Shown: piece by piece, positions 14,610-21,838 of the stretch
Position numbering within the stretch: position 1 is the stretch's first letter
Layout of the letters: each line of letters starts with the position of its first letter
Source of the DNA: Nitrosospira multiformis
Lineage (GTDB): Bacteria > Pseudomonadota > Gammaproteobacteria > Burkholderiales > UBA11063
Assembly (NCBI GenBank): GCA_020726205.1
Contig: DYTA01000005.1
Span: 1 to 21,838, forward strand
DNA: 21,838 nt
Reading direction: 5' to 3'
The notes under the pieces: model-generated
Databases searched by the model: none
What the model was told of the DNA's origin: nothing
The model's input: the letters and a program-made list of their open reading frames with translations, nothing else
Made by a program: the position numbers and the translations under genes

Positions 14610-17468
14610 ATGCATTTAAGTAATGAAGCTAGTATGTTGGCAACGCAATATGGGCAAGCTATGGCTCCAATTGGAGATTTCTCAACATATCATGTGGTAC
14701 GTAGAAATGGAGAGGTTGTTGAGTTTAACCCAAGTAAAGTAGCGGTAGCTATTACTAAGGCTTATTTGGGTGTTCATGGCATTAATAGTTTGTCTTCTGT
14801 TGGTGTTAGAGATCAAGTTTCACAATTGACAAATCTGGTTGTATTTGCATTACAGCAACGCAAACCTGACGGTGGTTCTATTCATATTGAAGAAATTCAA
14901 GATCAGGTTGAATTAGCTTTAATGCGGAGTGGCGAGCATGATGTTGCTCGTGCATATGTTTTATATCGTGAAGAGCGTCGTCATGAGCGTGATTTAGAAG
15001 GTGTTAAGCGCCCAGAACATCGTATTAATGTTAATTTTAAAGATGGTCATCGTGAAGAGTTAAACATCAAACATATTTATGGTATTATCCAAGCTGCTTG
15101 TGATGGTTTGCTTGATGTAGATGCTAAAATTATTCTCGACGAGGCTTTAAAAAATCTTTATGATGGTGTTAGTGAGGACGAAGTATTTAAGTCTGTTATT
15201 CTTGCAGCTCGACAGCTTATAGAAAGTGAACCTGCGTATAATGCAGTAACTGCTCGTTTATTATTGCATACAATTCGTTACGAAGTGATTGGTAGAGATG
15301 TAAATCAGGCTGAGATGCAAGATTTATATAAAACTTATTTCGCTGAGTATATTAATACAGGTATTAACGCTGAGTTAATTGATCCTCGACTAGCAGAATT
15401 TGATCTTGAAAAACTTGGTGCTGCACTTGATGGACGCCGTGATTTACAATTTAAATACCTTGGTTTACAAACTCTGTATGACCGTTATTTCTTGCATATT
15501 AATGGTCAACGTATTGAGTTACCACAAGTGTTTTTTATGCGTGTTGCAATGGGTTTGGCGTTAAATGAAGTTGAACGTGAACGTCGAGCAATTGAGTTTT
15601 ATAAAATTTTATCTAGTTTTGATTTTATGTCGTCAACTCCGACGTTATTTAATGCTGGTACTTTGCACTCTCAATTATCGAGTTGTTATTTAAGCACTAT
15701 ATCCGATGATTTAATTGGTATTTATGATGGCATTAAAGACAATGCACTGCTTTCTAAATTTGCTGGTGGGTTAGGGAATGATTGGACACCTGTTCGTGCA
15801 ATGGGTGCACATATTAAAGGAACTAATGGTAAAAGCCAAGGCGTTATTCCATTTTTAAAAGTGGTTAATGATACAGCTGTTGCAGTTAATCAAGGTGGTA
15901 AACGTAAAGGTGCTGCATGTGTTTATTTAGAAACATGGCATGCTGATATTGAAGAGTTTTTAGATTTACGTAAAAATACAGGTGATGACCGCCGTCGCTG
16001 TCATGATATTAATACTGCAAACTGGATTCCTGACTTATTTATGAAGAGAGTTCATGAGCAAGGTGAATGGACATTATTCTCTCCAAATGAAGTACCTGAT
16101 TTGCATGATAAGTATGGTCAAGAGTTTGAGCAAGCATACATTGCTTATGAGAAATTAGCTGAAGCAGGTAAAATGAAAGTAAGTAAAAAAATTCCTGCAT
16201 TACAGTTATGGCGCAAAATGATTACTATGTTATTTGAAACTGGTCATCCATGGATAACTTTTAAAGATCCATGTAATATTCGCTCTCCACAGCAACATGT
16301 GGGAGTAGTTCATTGTTCTAATCTATGTACTGAAATTACATTAAATACTAACGAAAATGAAATAGCGGTGTGTAATTTAGGATCAATTAACTTGGTTAAT
16401 CATTTAACGGATAGTGGTATTGATGCTGAAAAACTTCGTCAAACAGTAACGACTGCAATGCGTATGTTGGATAATGTAATTGATATTAATTTTTATCCAG
16501 TAATTAAAGCTCGTAATGCTAATTTAAAACATCGTCCTGTTGGTTTAGGATTTATGGGTTTTCAAGATTGTTTACATGTATTAAGATTACCATACTCTTC
16601 AGTAGAAGCGGTTAAATTTGCTGATAAATCAATGGAAATGATTGCTTATTATGCATATTGGGCATCCAGCGAGTTAGCACGTGAACGTGGGCGTTATTCT
16701 ACATATGAGGGAAGTTTATGGTCGCAAGGGATTTTACCTCCTGATAGTTTACAAATGCTTGCAGATGCTCGTGGTAATAATGATTATTTCCAAGTTGATA
16801 CATCTTCTAGCTTAGATTGGGATGCACTACGTGAGCAAATCAAAACTAATGGTATGCGCAACTCAAATTGTTTAGCTATTGCTCCGACTGCAACAATTTC
16901 AAATATTATTGGTGTCTCAGCTTCGATTGAACCTACTTATCAAAATTTATTTGTTAAATCAAATTTATCTGGTGAATTTACTGTTGTTAATGAGTTTTTG
17001 GTTAAAGATCTTAAACAACGTGGTATTTGGGATGAAGTTATGCTAAGTGACATCAAGTATTTTGATGGAAGCTTGGAACGAATTGAACGTATTCCTCAAG
17101 ATTTACGTCAACTTTATGCTACTGCATTTGAAATGGATACTGCGTGGTTAGTAGAAGCAGCAAGTCGTCGTCAGAAGTGGTTAGATCAAGCGCAGTCACT
17201 AAATCTATACTTATCTCAACCATCTGGTCGTAAATTAGATGAGCTATACAAATTAGCTTGGAAACGTGGTTTGAAAACCACCTATTATTTACGTACTCTG
17301 TCTGCAACTTCGGCTGAGAAATCAACTGGTCGTGGTGGTGAATTAAATGCAGTTACTGCCGATGGAGGAACTGGTAAATTTACTTCTCGTGCTAATGTTG
17401 ATAACACACCTGCAACTGATGCTAAATTTTGCTCAATTGATAATCCTGAGTGTGAGAGCTGTCAATAG
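14610..17468 (+). CDS. nrdA: Ribonucleoside-diphosphate reductase alpha subunit, class Ia
   Basis: NrdA reduces NDPs to dNDPs with a radical from NrdB. At 952 residues it is longer than E. coli NrdA (761) because of two N-terminal ATP-cone domains (about 25-120 and 138-225), as in Pseudomonas-type enzymes. Active-site residues are all present: C359 (SSCYLS), N571-C573-E575 (NLCTEI), C588 (VCNLGSIN), and the radical-transfer pair Y892-Y893 (TYYLRTLS). The C-terminus ends CSIDNPECESCQ with C941, C948 and C951 for thiol exchange. TAAGG (14596-14600) supports the ATG at 14610. Control by NrdR is indicated by two boxes upstream. nrdB does not follow. Confidence 0.96.
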   Translation: MHLSNEASMLATQYGQAMAPIGDFSTYHVVRRNGEVVEFNPSKVAVAITKAYLGVHGINSLSSVGVRDQVSQLTNLVVFALQQRKPDGGSIHIEEIQDQVELALMRSGEHDVARAYVLYREERRHERDLEGVKRPEHRINVNFKDGHREELNIKHIYGIIQAACDGLLDVDAKIILDEALKNLYDGVSEDEVFKSVILAARQLIESEPAYNAVTARLLLHTIRYEVIGRDVNQAEMQDLYKTYFAEYINTGINAELIDPRLAEFDLEKLGAALDGRRDLQFKYLGLQTLYDRYFLHINGQRIELPQVFFMRVAMGLALNEVERERRAIEFYKILSSFDFMSSTPTLFNAGTLHSQLSSCYLSTISDDLIGIYDGIKDNALLSKFAGGLGNDWTPVRAMGAHIKGTNGKSQGVIPFLKVVNDTAVAVNQGGKRKGAACVYLETWHADIEEFLDLRKNTGDDRRRCHDINTANWIPDLFMKRVHEQGEWTLFSPNEVPDLHDKYGQEFEQAYIAYEKLAEAGKMKVSKKIPALQLWRKMITMLFETGHPWITFKDPCNIRSPQQHVGVVHCSNLCTEITLNTNENEIAVCNLGSINLVNHLTDSGIDAEKLRQTVTTAMRMLDNVIDINFYPVIKARNANLKHRPVGLGFMGFQDCLHVLRLPYSSVEAVKFADKSMEMIAYYAYWASSELARERGRYSTYEGSLWSQGILPPDSLQMLADARGNNDYFQVDTSSSLDWDALREQIKTNGMRNSNCLAIAPTATISNIIGVSASIEPTYQNLFVKSNLSGEFTVVNEFLVKDLKQRGIWDEVMLSDIKYFDGSLERIERIPQDLRQLYATAFEMDTAWLVEAASRRQKWLDQAQSLNLYLSQPSGRKLDELYKLAWKRGLKTTYYLRTLSATSAEKSTGRGGELNAVTADGGTGKFTSRANVDNTPATDAKFCSIDNPECESCQ

Positions 17469-17485
17469 CTTAGTAATTTGTTAAT

Positions 17486-17519
17486 AAAAATAGAGTAGGT
17501 TTTTACCTACTCTATTTTT
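17486..17519. terminator. Bidirectional terminator between nrdA and the Kef-type antiporter
   Basis: A perfect 15-bp stem (17486-17500 with 17505-17519) with a TTTT loop, A run on the left and T run on the right, sits between the two convergent genes. Confidence 0.93.
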
Positions 17520-17552
17520 AAACTTTTCATGATAAGTATTTAACGAATATAT

Positions 17553-19325
17553 TTAATTATTTAGATTTTTATCTTCCATTACACTAAATAATTCTATTTG
17601 CAACCATGATTGAAAGCGAATTAATGGCTTACGGAAAACTATTGCAAGTAAAACAAATACTATTACCAGAGAGAGTAAGTAGTTAATTTGAGGTAAAATT
17701 GGGCTACTTAATGAAAATATTAAGCTCATAATTAATGAAATTGCAATTAATGGTAATAATTCAAAAACTATTCTACGACTGTTATAATTATATTGACCAA
17801 AAAAATTATCTCGAATTATTATTTCTGCTAGTATCATACTAAATGCTTTTAACTTTCGATATGTTGCAACCAAAAATGGTAGCGAAATGAAAATTGATAA
17901 ACCACAAACAATTGTTTTATATAGTTGTTGGTGAACAATTTCACCATTAATGGTTGTAAATAATATGTCAATATGACTAGTTACAAAGACACTTGCAATA
18001 AAAATTGCTGCAACTAGTGCGCAATTAACAATAATTTGAGCTATAATTTTACCAACAATTTTTAGGATTAATGCTCCATCACCTTGTGGGTGTAAGTTAT
18101 CAATAGTTTTTGTATAACCATGTATTATTTTCAGTAATCTACGAGGTGCTTTTTTACTAAATAATGATGATAATGGATCTGATAATTTAATTAAGTATGG
18201 TGTAGATAGTGTTGTAATCGCCGAGACAGCAATTGCAATCGGGTAGAGTAAATTACTTGTTACCTTACTGCTTGCGCCTAATGCGGCAATAATAAATGAG
18301 AACTCACCGATTTGTGCCATGCTCATTCCTACTTTTAATGATGTTTTTCCATCCTTACCCGTTATGAATGCTCCAATTGTACAACCTGTAACTTTTCCTA
18401 TAATTAAGACTAAACTAATTATAAAAATTGGTCCATAATAGTTAATTAAAATATTTGGATCAAACATCATTCCGATTGTAACGAAAAAAATTGCACAAAA
18501 CATATCACGCAATGGCTCAATTAGTGTTTCAATTAAATGAAGTGGGCGAGCTTCAGCAATAATTGCACCAATCATGAATGCTCCAAGTGCGATGCTGTAA
18601 TTTAATGCAATAACTAATAAGCATACCCCAAAACATAGTCCTAAAACGCTAATGAGCATCATTTCGTGACTTTTTGATTTTGCAATATAGCCAAGTAAAC
18701 GAGGTATAGTTAATAATCCAAGTACCATAGTTACAATAATGAATAAAGATAGCTGTCCTAGTGTTGTAACAATATTATCACTAGTAATTGTGCCAGAGGT
18801 AGCAATTCCTGATAATAGTGCAATAATTCCTATTGCAAGAATATCTTCAACTATCAACATGCCAAAAATCATTTGAGCAAATTTATTTTGTTTTAAACCA
18901 AGTTCCCCAAGAGCTTTAACAATAATTGTTGTTGAAGATATTGCTAACATTGCGCCTAAAAATAGGCAATCCATATTTGACCAATGAAAGTATTGACCGA
19001 TGCGATAACCAATAAAAATCATTAAACTTGTTTCACAAATAGCGGCAATAAATGCAGAAGCTCCAACTTTAGCAATTTTTTTTAGACTAAATTCTAGCCC
19101 TAATGAAAACATTAAAAAAACAACGCCTAATTCTCCTAGTATTGAAATCGTATTATTATCATGAATAGATAATACCGATGGAAAACTTAGGTGTGGACCA
19201 ATTAATATTCCTGCCGCTAGATATCCTAATACTACAGGTTGTTTCAGTTTGTGGAATAAGAGTATAACAATTCCAGCCACCAACATAATGATGGCCATAT
19301 CATGAATAAATGTGTTTCCGTGCAA
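17553..19325 (-). CDS. CPA2-family cation/proton antiporter (KefB/KefC-like)
   Basis: This is an inner-membrane K+ or Na+/H+ antiporter. Residues about 10-385 form the exchanger domain, with LGVVFLMFSLGLEFS (66-80), STTIIVKALGELGL (131-144), LIVEDILAIG (157-166), EARPLHLIETLIEPLRDMF and SMAQIGEFSFIIAALG (335-350) as CPA2 signatures. Instead of the cytoplasmic TrkA-N/RCK domain of KefB or KefC, the remaining 200 residues contain about four further membrane spans (near 424-448, 470-488, 520-540, 547-564) and then stop. The start is a TTG at 19323-19325, six bases after AGGAG (19332-19336); an in-frame ATG at codon 10 lacks such a site. The AGGAG overlaps the end of the shifted tex tail, so both genes look co-transcribed. 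Confidence 0.85.
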   Translation of the reverse strand: MHGNTFIHDMAIIMLVAGIVILLFHKLKQPVVLGYLAAGILIGPHLSFPSVLSIHDNNTISILGELGVVFLMFSLGLEFSLKKIAKVGASAFIAAICETSLMIFIGYRIGQYFHWSNMDCLFLGAMLAISSTTIIVKALGELGLKQNKFAQMIFGMLIVEDILAIGIIALLSGIATSGTITSDNIVTTLGQLSLFIIVTMVLGLLTIPRLLGYIAKSKSHEMMLISVLGLCFGVCLLVIALNYSIALGAFMIGAIIAEARPLHLIETLIEPLRDMFCAIFFVTIGMMFDPNILINYYGPIFIISLVLIIGKVTGCTIGAFITGKDGKTSLKVGMSMAQIGEFSFIIAALGASSKVTSNLLYPIAIAVSAITTLSTPYLIKLSDPLSSLFSKKAPRRLLKIIHGYTKTIDNLHPQGDGALILKIVGKIIAQIIVNCALVAAIFIASVFVTSHIDILFTTINGEIVHQQLYKTIVCGLSIFISLPFLVATYRKLKAFSMILAEIIIRDNFFGQYNYNSRRIVFELLPLIAISLIMSLIFSLSSPILPQINYLLSLVIVFVLLAIVFRKPLIRFQSWLQIELFSVMEDKNLNN

Positions 19326-19334
19326 TGAGTTCTC

Positions 19335-19451
19335 CTATTTGCGTAATCTAGCAAAAGCAGCAGCAAGACTATTTTCTGGTTGAGCAGTATTGTTTCGATT
19401 GTTTGAACGATTATTATTTTGTGGCTGTTGCGAGTTATTCGTTGTTTTTTT
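19335..19451 (-). pseudogene. tex: Out-of-frame C-terminal tail of tex
   Basis: On the minus strand, dropping one A from the A7 run at 19445-19451 lets tex read past its TAA (19435-19437) for 36 more codons, to a TAG at 19335-19337. The tail is rich in Asn, Gln and Arg and ends NSLAAAFARLRK, very like the end of other Tex proteins. The corrected protein would have 767 residues, against 773 in E. coli; the uncorrected one has 734. The TAG also overlaps the AGGAG of the next gene, the usual spacing of a real gene end. Sequencing error, true mutation or programmed slippage remain possible. Confidence 0.8.
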
Positions 19452-21639
19452 GTGTTACAGGTATTTTTAGTTTATTTAAACCTTTCATCGTTAAAGCAAT
19501 GCGCTTACGTTTTTCATCAACCTCTTCAACCCGTACTTTAACTATTTGTCCAACTTTTAAGACATCATTTGGATTGGCAACAAATTGATCTGCGATTGCA
19601 GAAATATGAACTAATCCATCTTGATGAACACCAATATCAACAAATGCACCAAAATTAGCAACATTTGTGACAACACCTTCTAGTTCCATACCTATTTGTA
19701 AATCACGAATTTCATTTATTCCATCTTTAAATTGTGCTGTCTTAAATTCACCACGTGGATCTCGACCTGGTTTTTCCAATTCTTTCAATATATCTTGAAT
19801 AGTCGGTAGTCCATATTTCTCACTTACAAAATCAGTGGCTTTAATTGAGTTGATTAATTGACTATTACCAATTAAGTCAATAATTGGCACATTAAGCTTA
19901 GCTGCTATTTGTTCAACTAGTTGGTAGCTTTCTGGGTGGACAGCTGATTTATCAAGTGGGTTAGCACCATCGTTAATTCTTAAAAATCCAGCACACTGCT
20001 CAAAAGTTTTTTCACCAAGACGACTAACTTTTGTTAATTCTTTTCTATTGGTAAATTTTCCATTTTTATCCCGATAATTAACAATATTGTTTGCAATAAT
20101 GTTATTAAGCCCAGACACTCGAGAAAGTAGTGGTGCTGAGGCTGTATTTATATCCACACCAACTGCATTTACGCAGTCTTCAACTACATTACCTAGGCTT
20201 GTTGCTAATTTACTTTGGTTAACATCGTGTTGATATTGACCAACACCAATTGATTTTGGATCGATTTTTACTAATTCAGCCAATGGATCTTGTAAGCGAC
20301 GAGCAATTGATACTGCTCCTCGTAGGCTAACATCTAATTCAGGAAATTCTTTAGCTGCAAATTCTGATGCAGAATATACCGAAGCACCAGCTTCTGATAC
20401 TACAACGATTTGTGCGCTAATTTCTTTATGTTTTTGACACACTTCTTTTACTAGTTGTTCAGTTTCACGTGATGCGGTTCCATTACCAATGCTAATTAAT
20501 TCTGCATTATATGTTTGACATAATTTAGCAATAGTGGTAATAGCTTCCTCTTTACTCCGAGTAAATGGATAAATAGTATTGGTTGCTAATAATTTGCCAG
20601 TATTATCGATAACTGCTATTTTAACTCCAGTTCTGATACCTGGATCTAAACCAATTGTTGTTTTGCCACCTGCAGGTGCTTGTAAGAGTAAGTTGTGTAG
20701 GTTGGTTGCAAAGACACGGATTGCCTCTTCATCAGATTGTTCACGCATAGCATTAATTAATTCATTTTCTAACGATGGGTATATTTTTGCTTTCCATGCT
20801 AAGCGTACACAATCTCGTAACCAACTACTTGCAGCCAAGTGTTGTGAGATTTCAAATTCATTAATAATTAATTGTTCAAAATTTGATGTTTCATTACGTG
20901 CTAAAGTGTGTAATTCAGGATACTCTAATGCAATTGATAGTATTCCTTCATTGTTTCCACGCAAAATAGCTAATGCTCGATGAGATGGAATTGATTTAAT
21001 TAATTCTTGGTGATTAAAATAATCAGTAAATTTACTACCATCTTCTTCTTTTCCCGCAATTATTTTGGCGGTAATTAATCCTTCATTTGTTAATTTATTT
21101 CTTAATATTGCTAGTAATCCAGCATTTTCAGCAAATATATCTAACATAATATATTTTGCACCATCTAATGCATCTTGTGCTGTTTCAATTTTGAATTCTG
21201 GATTAATAAAGTTTTGAGCTAATACTAAAGGTTCTTGTGCTTGATTTTCTAATAAGCTTAAAGCTAATGGTTCCAAGCCTGCTTCTTTTGCTATTTGTGC
21301 TTTTGTTCTTCTTTTGGGTTTGTATGGTAAATATAAATCTTCAAGTGTAGTTTTATTATCTGCAGCATAGATTGCCTGCTCTAGCTCATTAGTTAGTTTA
21401 TTTTGCTCGATAATTGATTTTAAAATAGTTTCTCTACGTTCATCTAATTCACGTAAATAAATTAATTTTTCTGCTAATAAGCGCAATTGAGTATCATCTA
21501 GACCACCTGTAACTTCTTTGCGGTAACGAGCAATAAATGGAACTGTGGCTCCATCATCAAGTAGGGCAACAGTGTTTTCAATTTGATATTGATTAACATT
21601 TAATAAATTGGCTAAACGGGTGCTAATAGGTAGTAACAT
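19435..21639 (-). CDS. tex: Tex, S1-domain RNA-binding transcription accessory protein
   Basis: Tex is a conserved nucleic-acid-binding protein related to eukaryotic Spt6, acting on RNA and transcription. The 734 residues include an N-terminal helical region ([19 protein letters not shown], about 31-49), a YqgF/RNase H-like domain opening [14 protein letters not shown] (about 330-450), the helix-hairpin-helix region (about 490-560, [19 protein letters not shown]) and an S1 domain (about 648-720, [24 protein letters not shown]). The core is intact. Only the basic C-terminal tail is lost to an apparent frameshift in an A7 run (see the separate entry at 19335-19451). The ATG at 21637-21639 fits the family N-terminus. 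A promoter with TTGAAG and TATAAT lies upstream. Confidence 0.95.
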   Translation of the reverse strand: MLLPISTRLANLLNVNQYQIENTVALLDDGATVPFIARYRKEVTGGLDDTQLRLLAEKLIYLRELDERRETILKSIIEQNKLTNELEQAIYAADNKTTLEDLYLPYKPKRRTKAQIAKEAGLEPLALSLLENQAQEPLVLAQNFINPEFKIETAQDALDGAKYIMLDIFAENAGLLAILRNKLTNEGLITAKIIAGKEEDGSKFTDYFNHQELIKSIPSHRALAILRGNNEGILSIALEYPELHTLARNETSNFEQLIINEFEISQHLAASSWLRDCVRLAWKAKIYPSLENELINAMREQSDEEAIRVFATNLHNLLLQAPAGGKTTIGLDPGIRTGVKIAVIDNTGKLLATNTIYPFTRSKEEAITTIAKLCQTYNAELISIGNGTASRETEQLVKEVCQKHKEISAQIVVVSEAGASVYSASEFAAKEFPELDVSLRGAVSIARRLQDPLAELVKIDPKSIGVGQYQHDVNQSKLATSLGNVVEDCVNAVGVDINTASAPLLSRVSGLNNIIANNIVNYRDKNGKFTNRKELTKVSRLGEKTFEQCAGFLRINDGANPLDKSAVHPESYQLVEQIAAKLNVPIIDLIGNSQLINSIKATDFVSEKYGLPTIQDILKELEKPGRDPRGEFKTAQFKDGINEIRDLQIGMELEGVVTNVANFGAFVDIGVHQDGLVHISAIADQFVANPNDVLKVGQIVKVRVEEVDEKRKRIALTMKGLNKLKIPVTQKNNE

Positions 21640-21668
21640 AGTATTCCAGAAAAAATTTATAATTAGAT

Positions 21669-21698
21669 ATTATATAAGTATATTGTTAAATACTTCAA
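21669..21698 (-). promoter_or_regulatory. Promoter of tex
   Basis: On the minus strand, TTGAAG (21693-21698) and a perfect TATAAT (21669-21674) are 18 bases apart. The start would be near 21662, about 20 bases before the tex ATG. Confidence 0.65.
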
Positions 21699-21789
21699 GT
21701 TAGATAATTAATATATATGGTAAACTATGGAAATAAAGGAATGATGTGTAAATTAGATTGTTTTGTAGATTGATTTAAGATGTAATAAA

Positions 21790-21838
21790 TGGCGGAGTGG
21801 ACGAGACTCGAACTCGCGACCCCCTGCGTGACAGGCAG
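21790..21838 (-). tRNA. tRNA-Asp (GUC), 3' part, cut by the window edge
   Basis: On the minus strand the sequence runs from the anticodon arm to an encoded CCA. The anticodon loop CTGTCAC gives anticodon GUC (21830-21832 on the plus strand), the T arm reads GAGTTCGAGTCTC, and the acceptor 3' strand is CACTCCG plus G and CCA. It closely resembles the 3' half of E. coli tRNA-Asp. The D arm and 5' acceptor strand lie outside the window. No terminator is evident between it and the tex promoter. Confidence 0.93.

Noticed and set aside
19403..19588. Plus-strand 61-codon open frame over the end of tex
   Set aside because: It is opposite the S1 domain and the tail of Tex; no supporting context.
20579..20983. 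Plus-strand open frame opposite tex
   Set aside because: Antisense shadow of the conserved Tex core, low-complexity composition, no ribosome site.
21715..21772. Short plus-strand frame of 18 codons between tex and the tRNA
   Set aside because: Too short, no ribosome site, no similarity I recognise.

Overview
This AT-rich window reads as core chromosome of a proteobacterium. The gene orders rpmI-rplT-...-pheS-pheT-ihfA and yceD-rpmF-plsX-fabH-fabD-fabG, the cydP-cydA-cydB-cydX cluster and a ribonucleotide reductase large subunit with doubled ATP cones all fit a beta- or gammaproteobacterium. A low-GC betaproteobacterium near Neisseriales is possible, but I cannot fix the genus from the sequence. 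I see no phage, insertion sequence, CRISPR array, plasmid functions or defence genes.

Layout. At 70-778 a promoter and a structured leader precede rpmI and rplT (ribosomal proteins bL35 and bL20), which end at a strong terminator. From 846 to 5287 run a LOG-family Rossmann protein, both phenylalanyl-tRNA synthetase subunits and IHF alpha. A 16-bp perfect inverted repeat (5294-5342) then separates these from the cytochrome bd operon cydP-cydA-cydB-cydX (5391-8362), which ends at its own terminator. Two of its members are tiny membrane proteins of 45 and 33 residues. From 8454 to 12959 lies the classic yceD-rpmF-plsX-fabH-fabD-fabG block of ribosomal protein bL32, phospholipid and fatty acid synthesis. 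A terminator and a probable new promoter sit between plsX and fabH, and acpP and fabF do not follow fabG. Facing this block, on the minus strand, is a CPA1 Na+/H+ antiporter (13005-14249). The next intergenic region (14250-14609) carries a good sigma70 promoter and a pair of NrdR-type boxes 31 bp apart, then nrdA (14610-17468). Convergent to nrdA on the minus strand are a CPA2/Kef-type antiporter and tex (17553-21639). The 3' part of a tRNA-Asp(GUC) gene, also on the minus strand, runs off the right edge.

The window mixes translation (bL35, bL20, bL32, PheST, tRNA-Asp), membrane lipid supply (PlsX, FabHDG), microaerobic respiration (cytochrome bd), dNTP supply (NrdA) and cation homeostasis (two antiporters). 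I found no candidate for a wholly new system. The points most worth a second look are an apparent one-base frameshift in an A7 run that cuts off the usual C-terminal tail of Tex, the NrdR operator pair at nrdA, two places where a -10 box abuts a terminator so that a downstream transcript would start inside the hairpin, and the long inverted repeat before the cyd operon.
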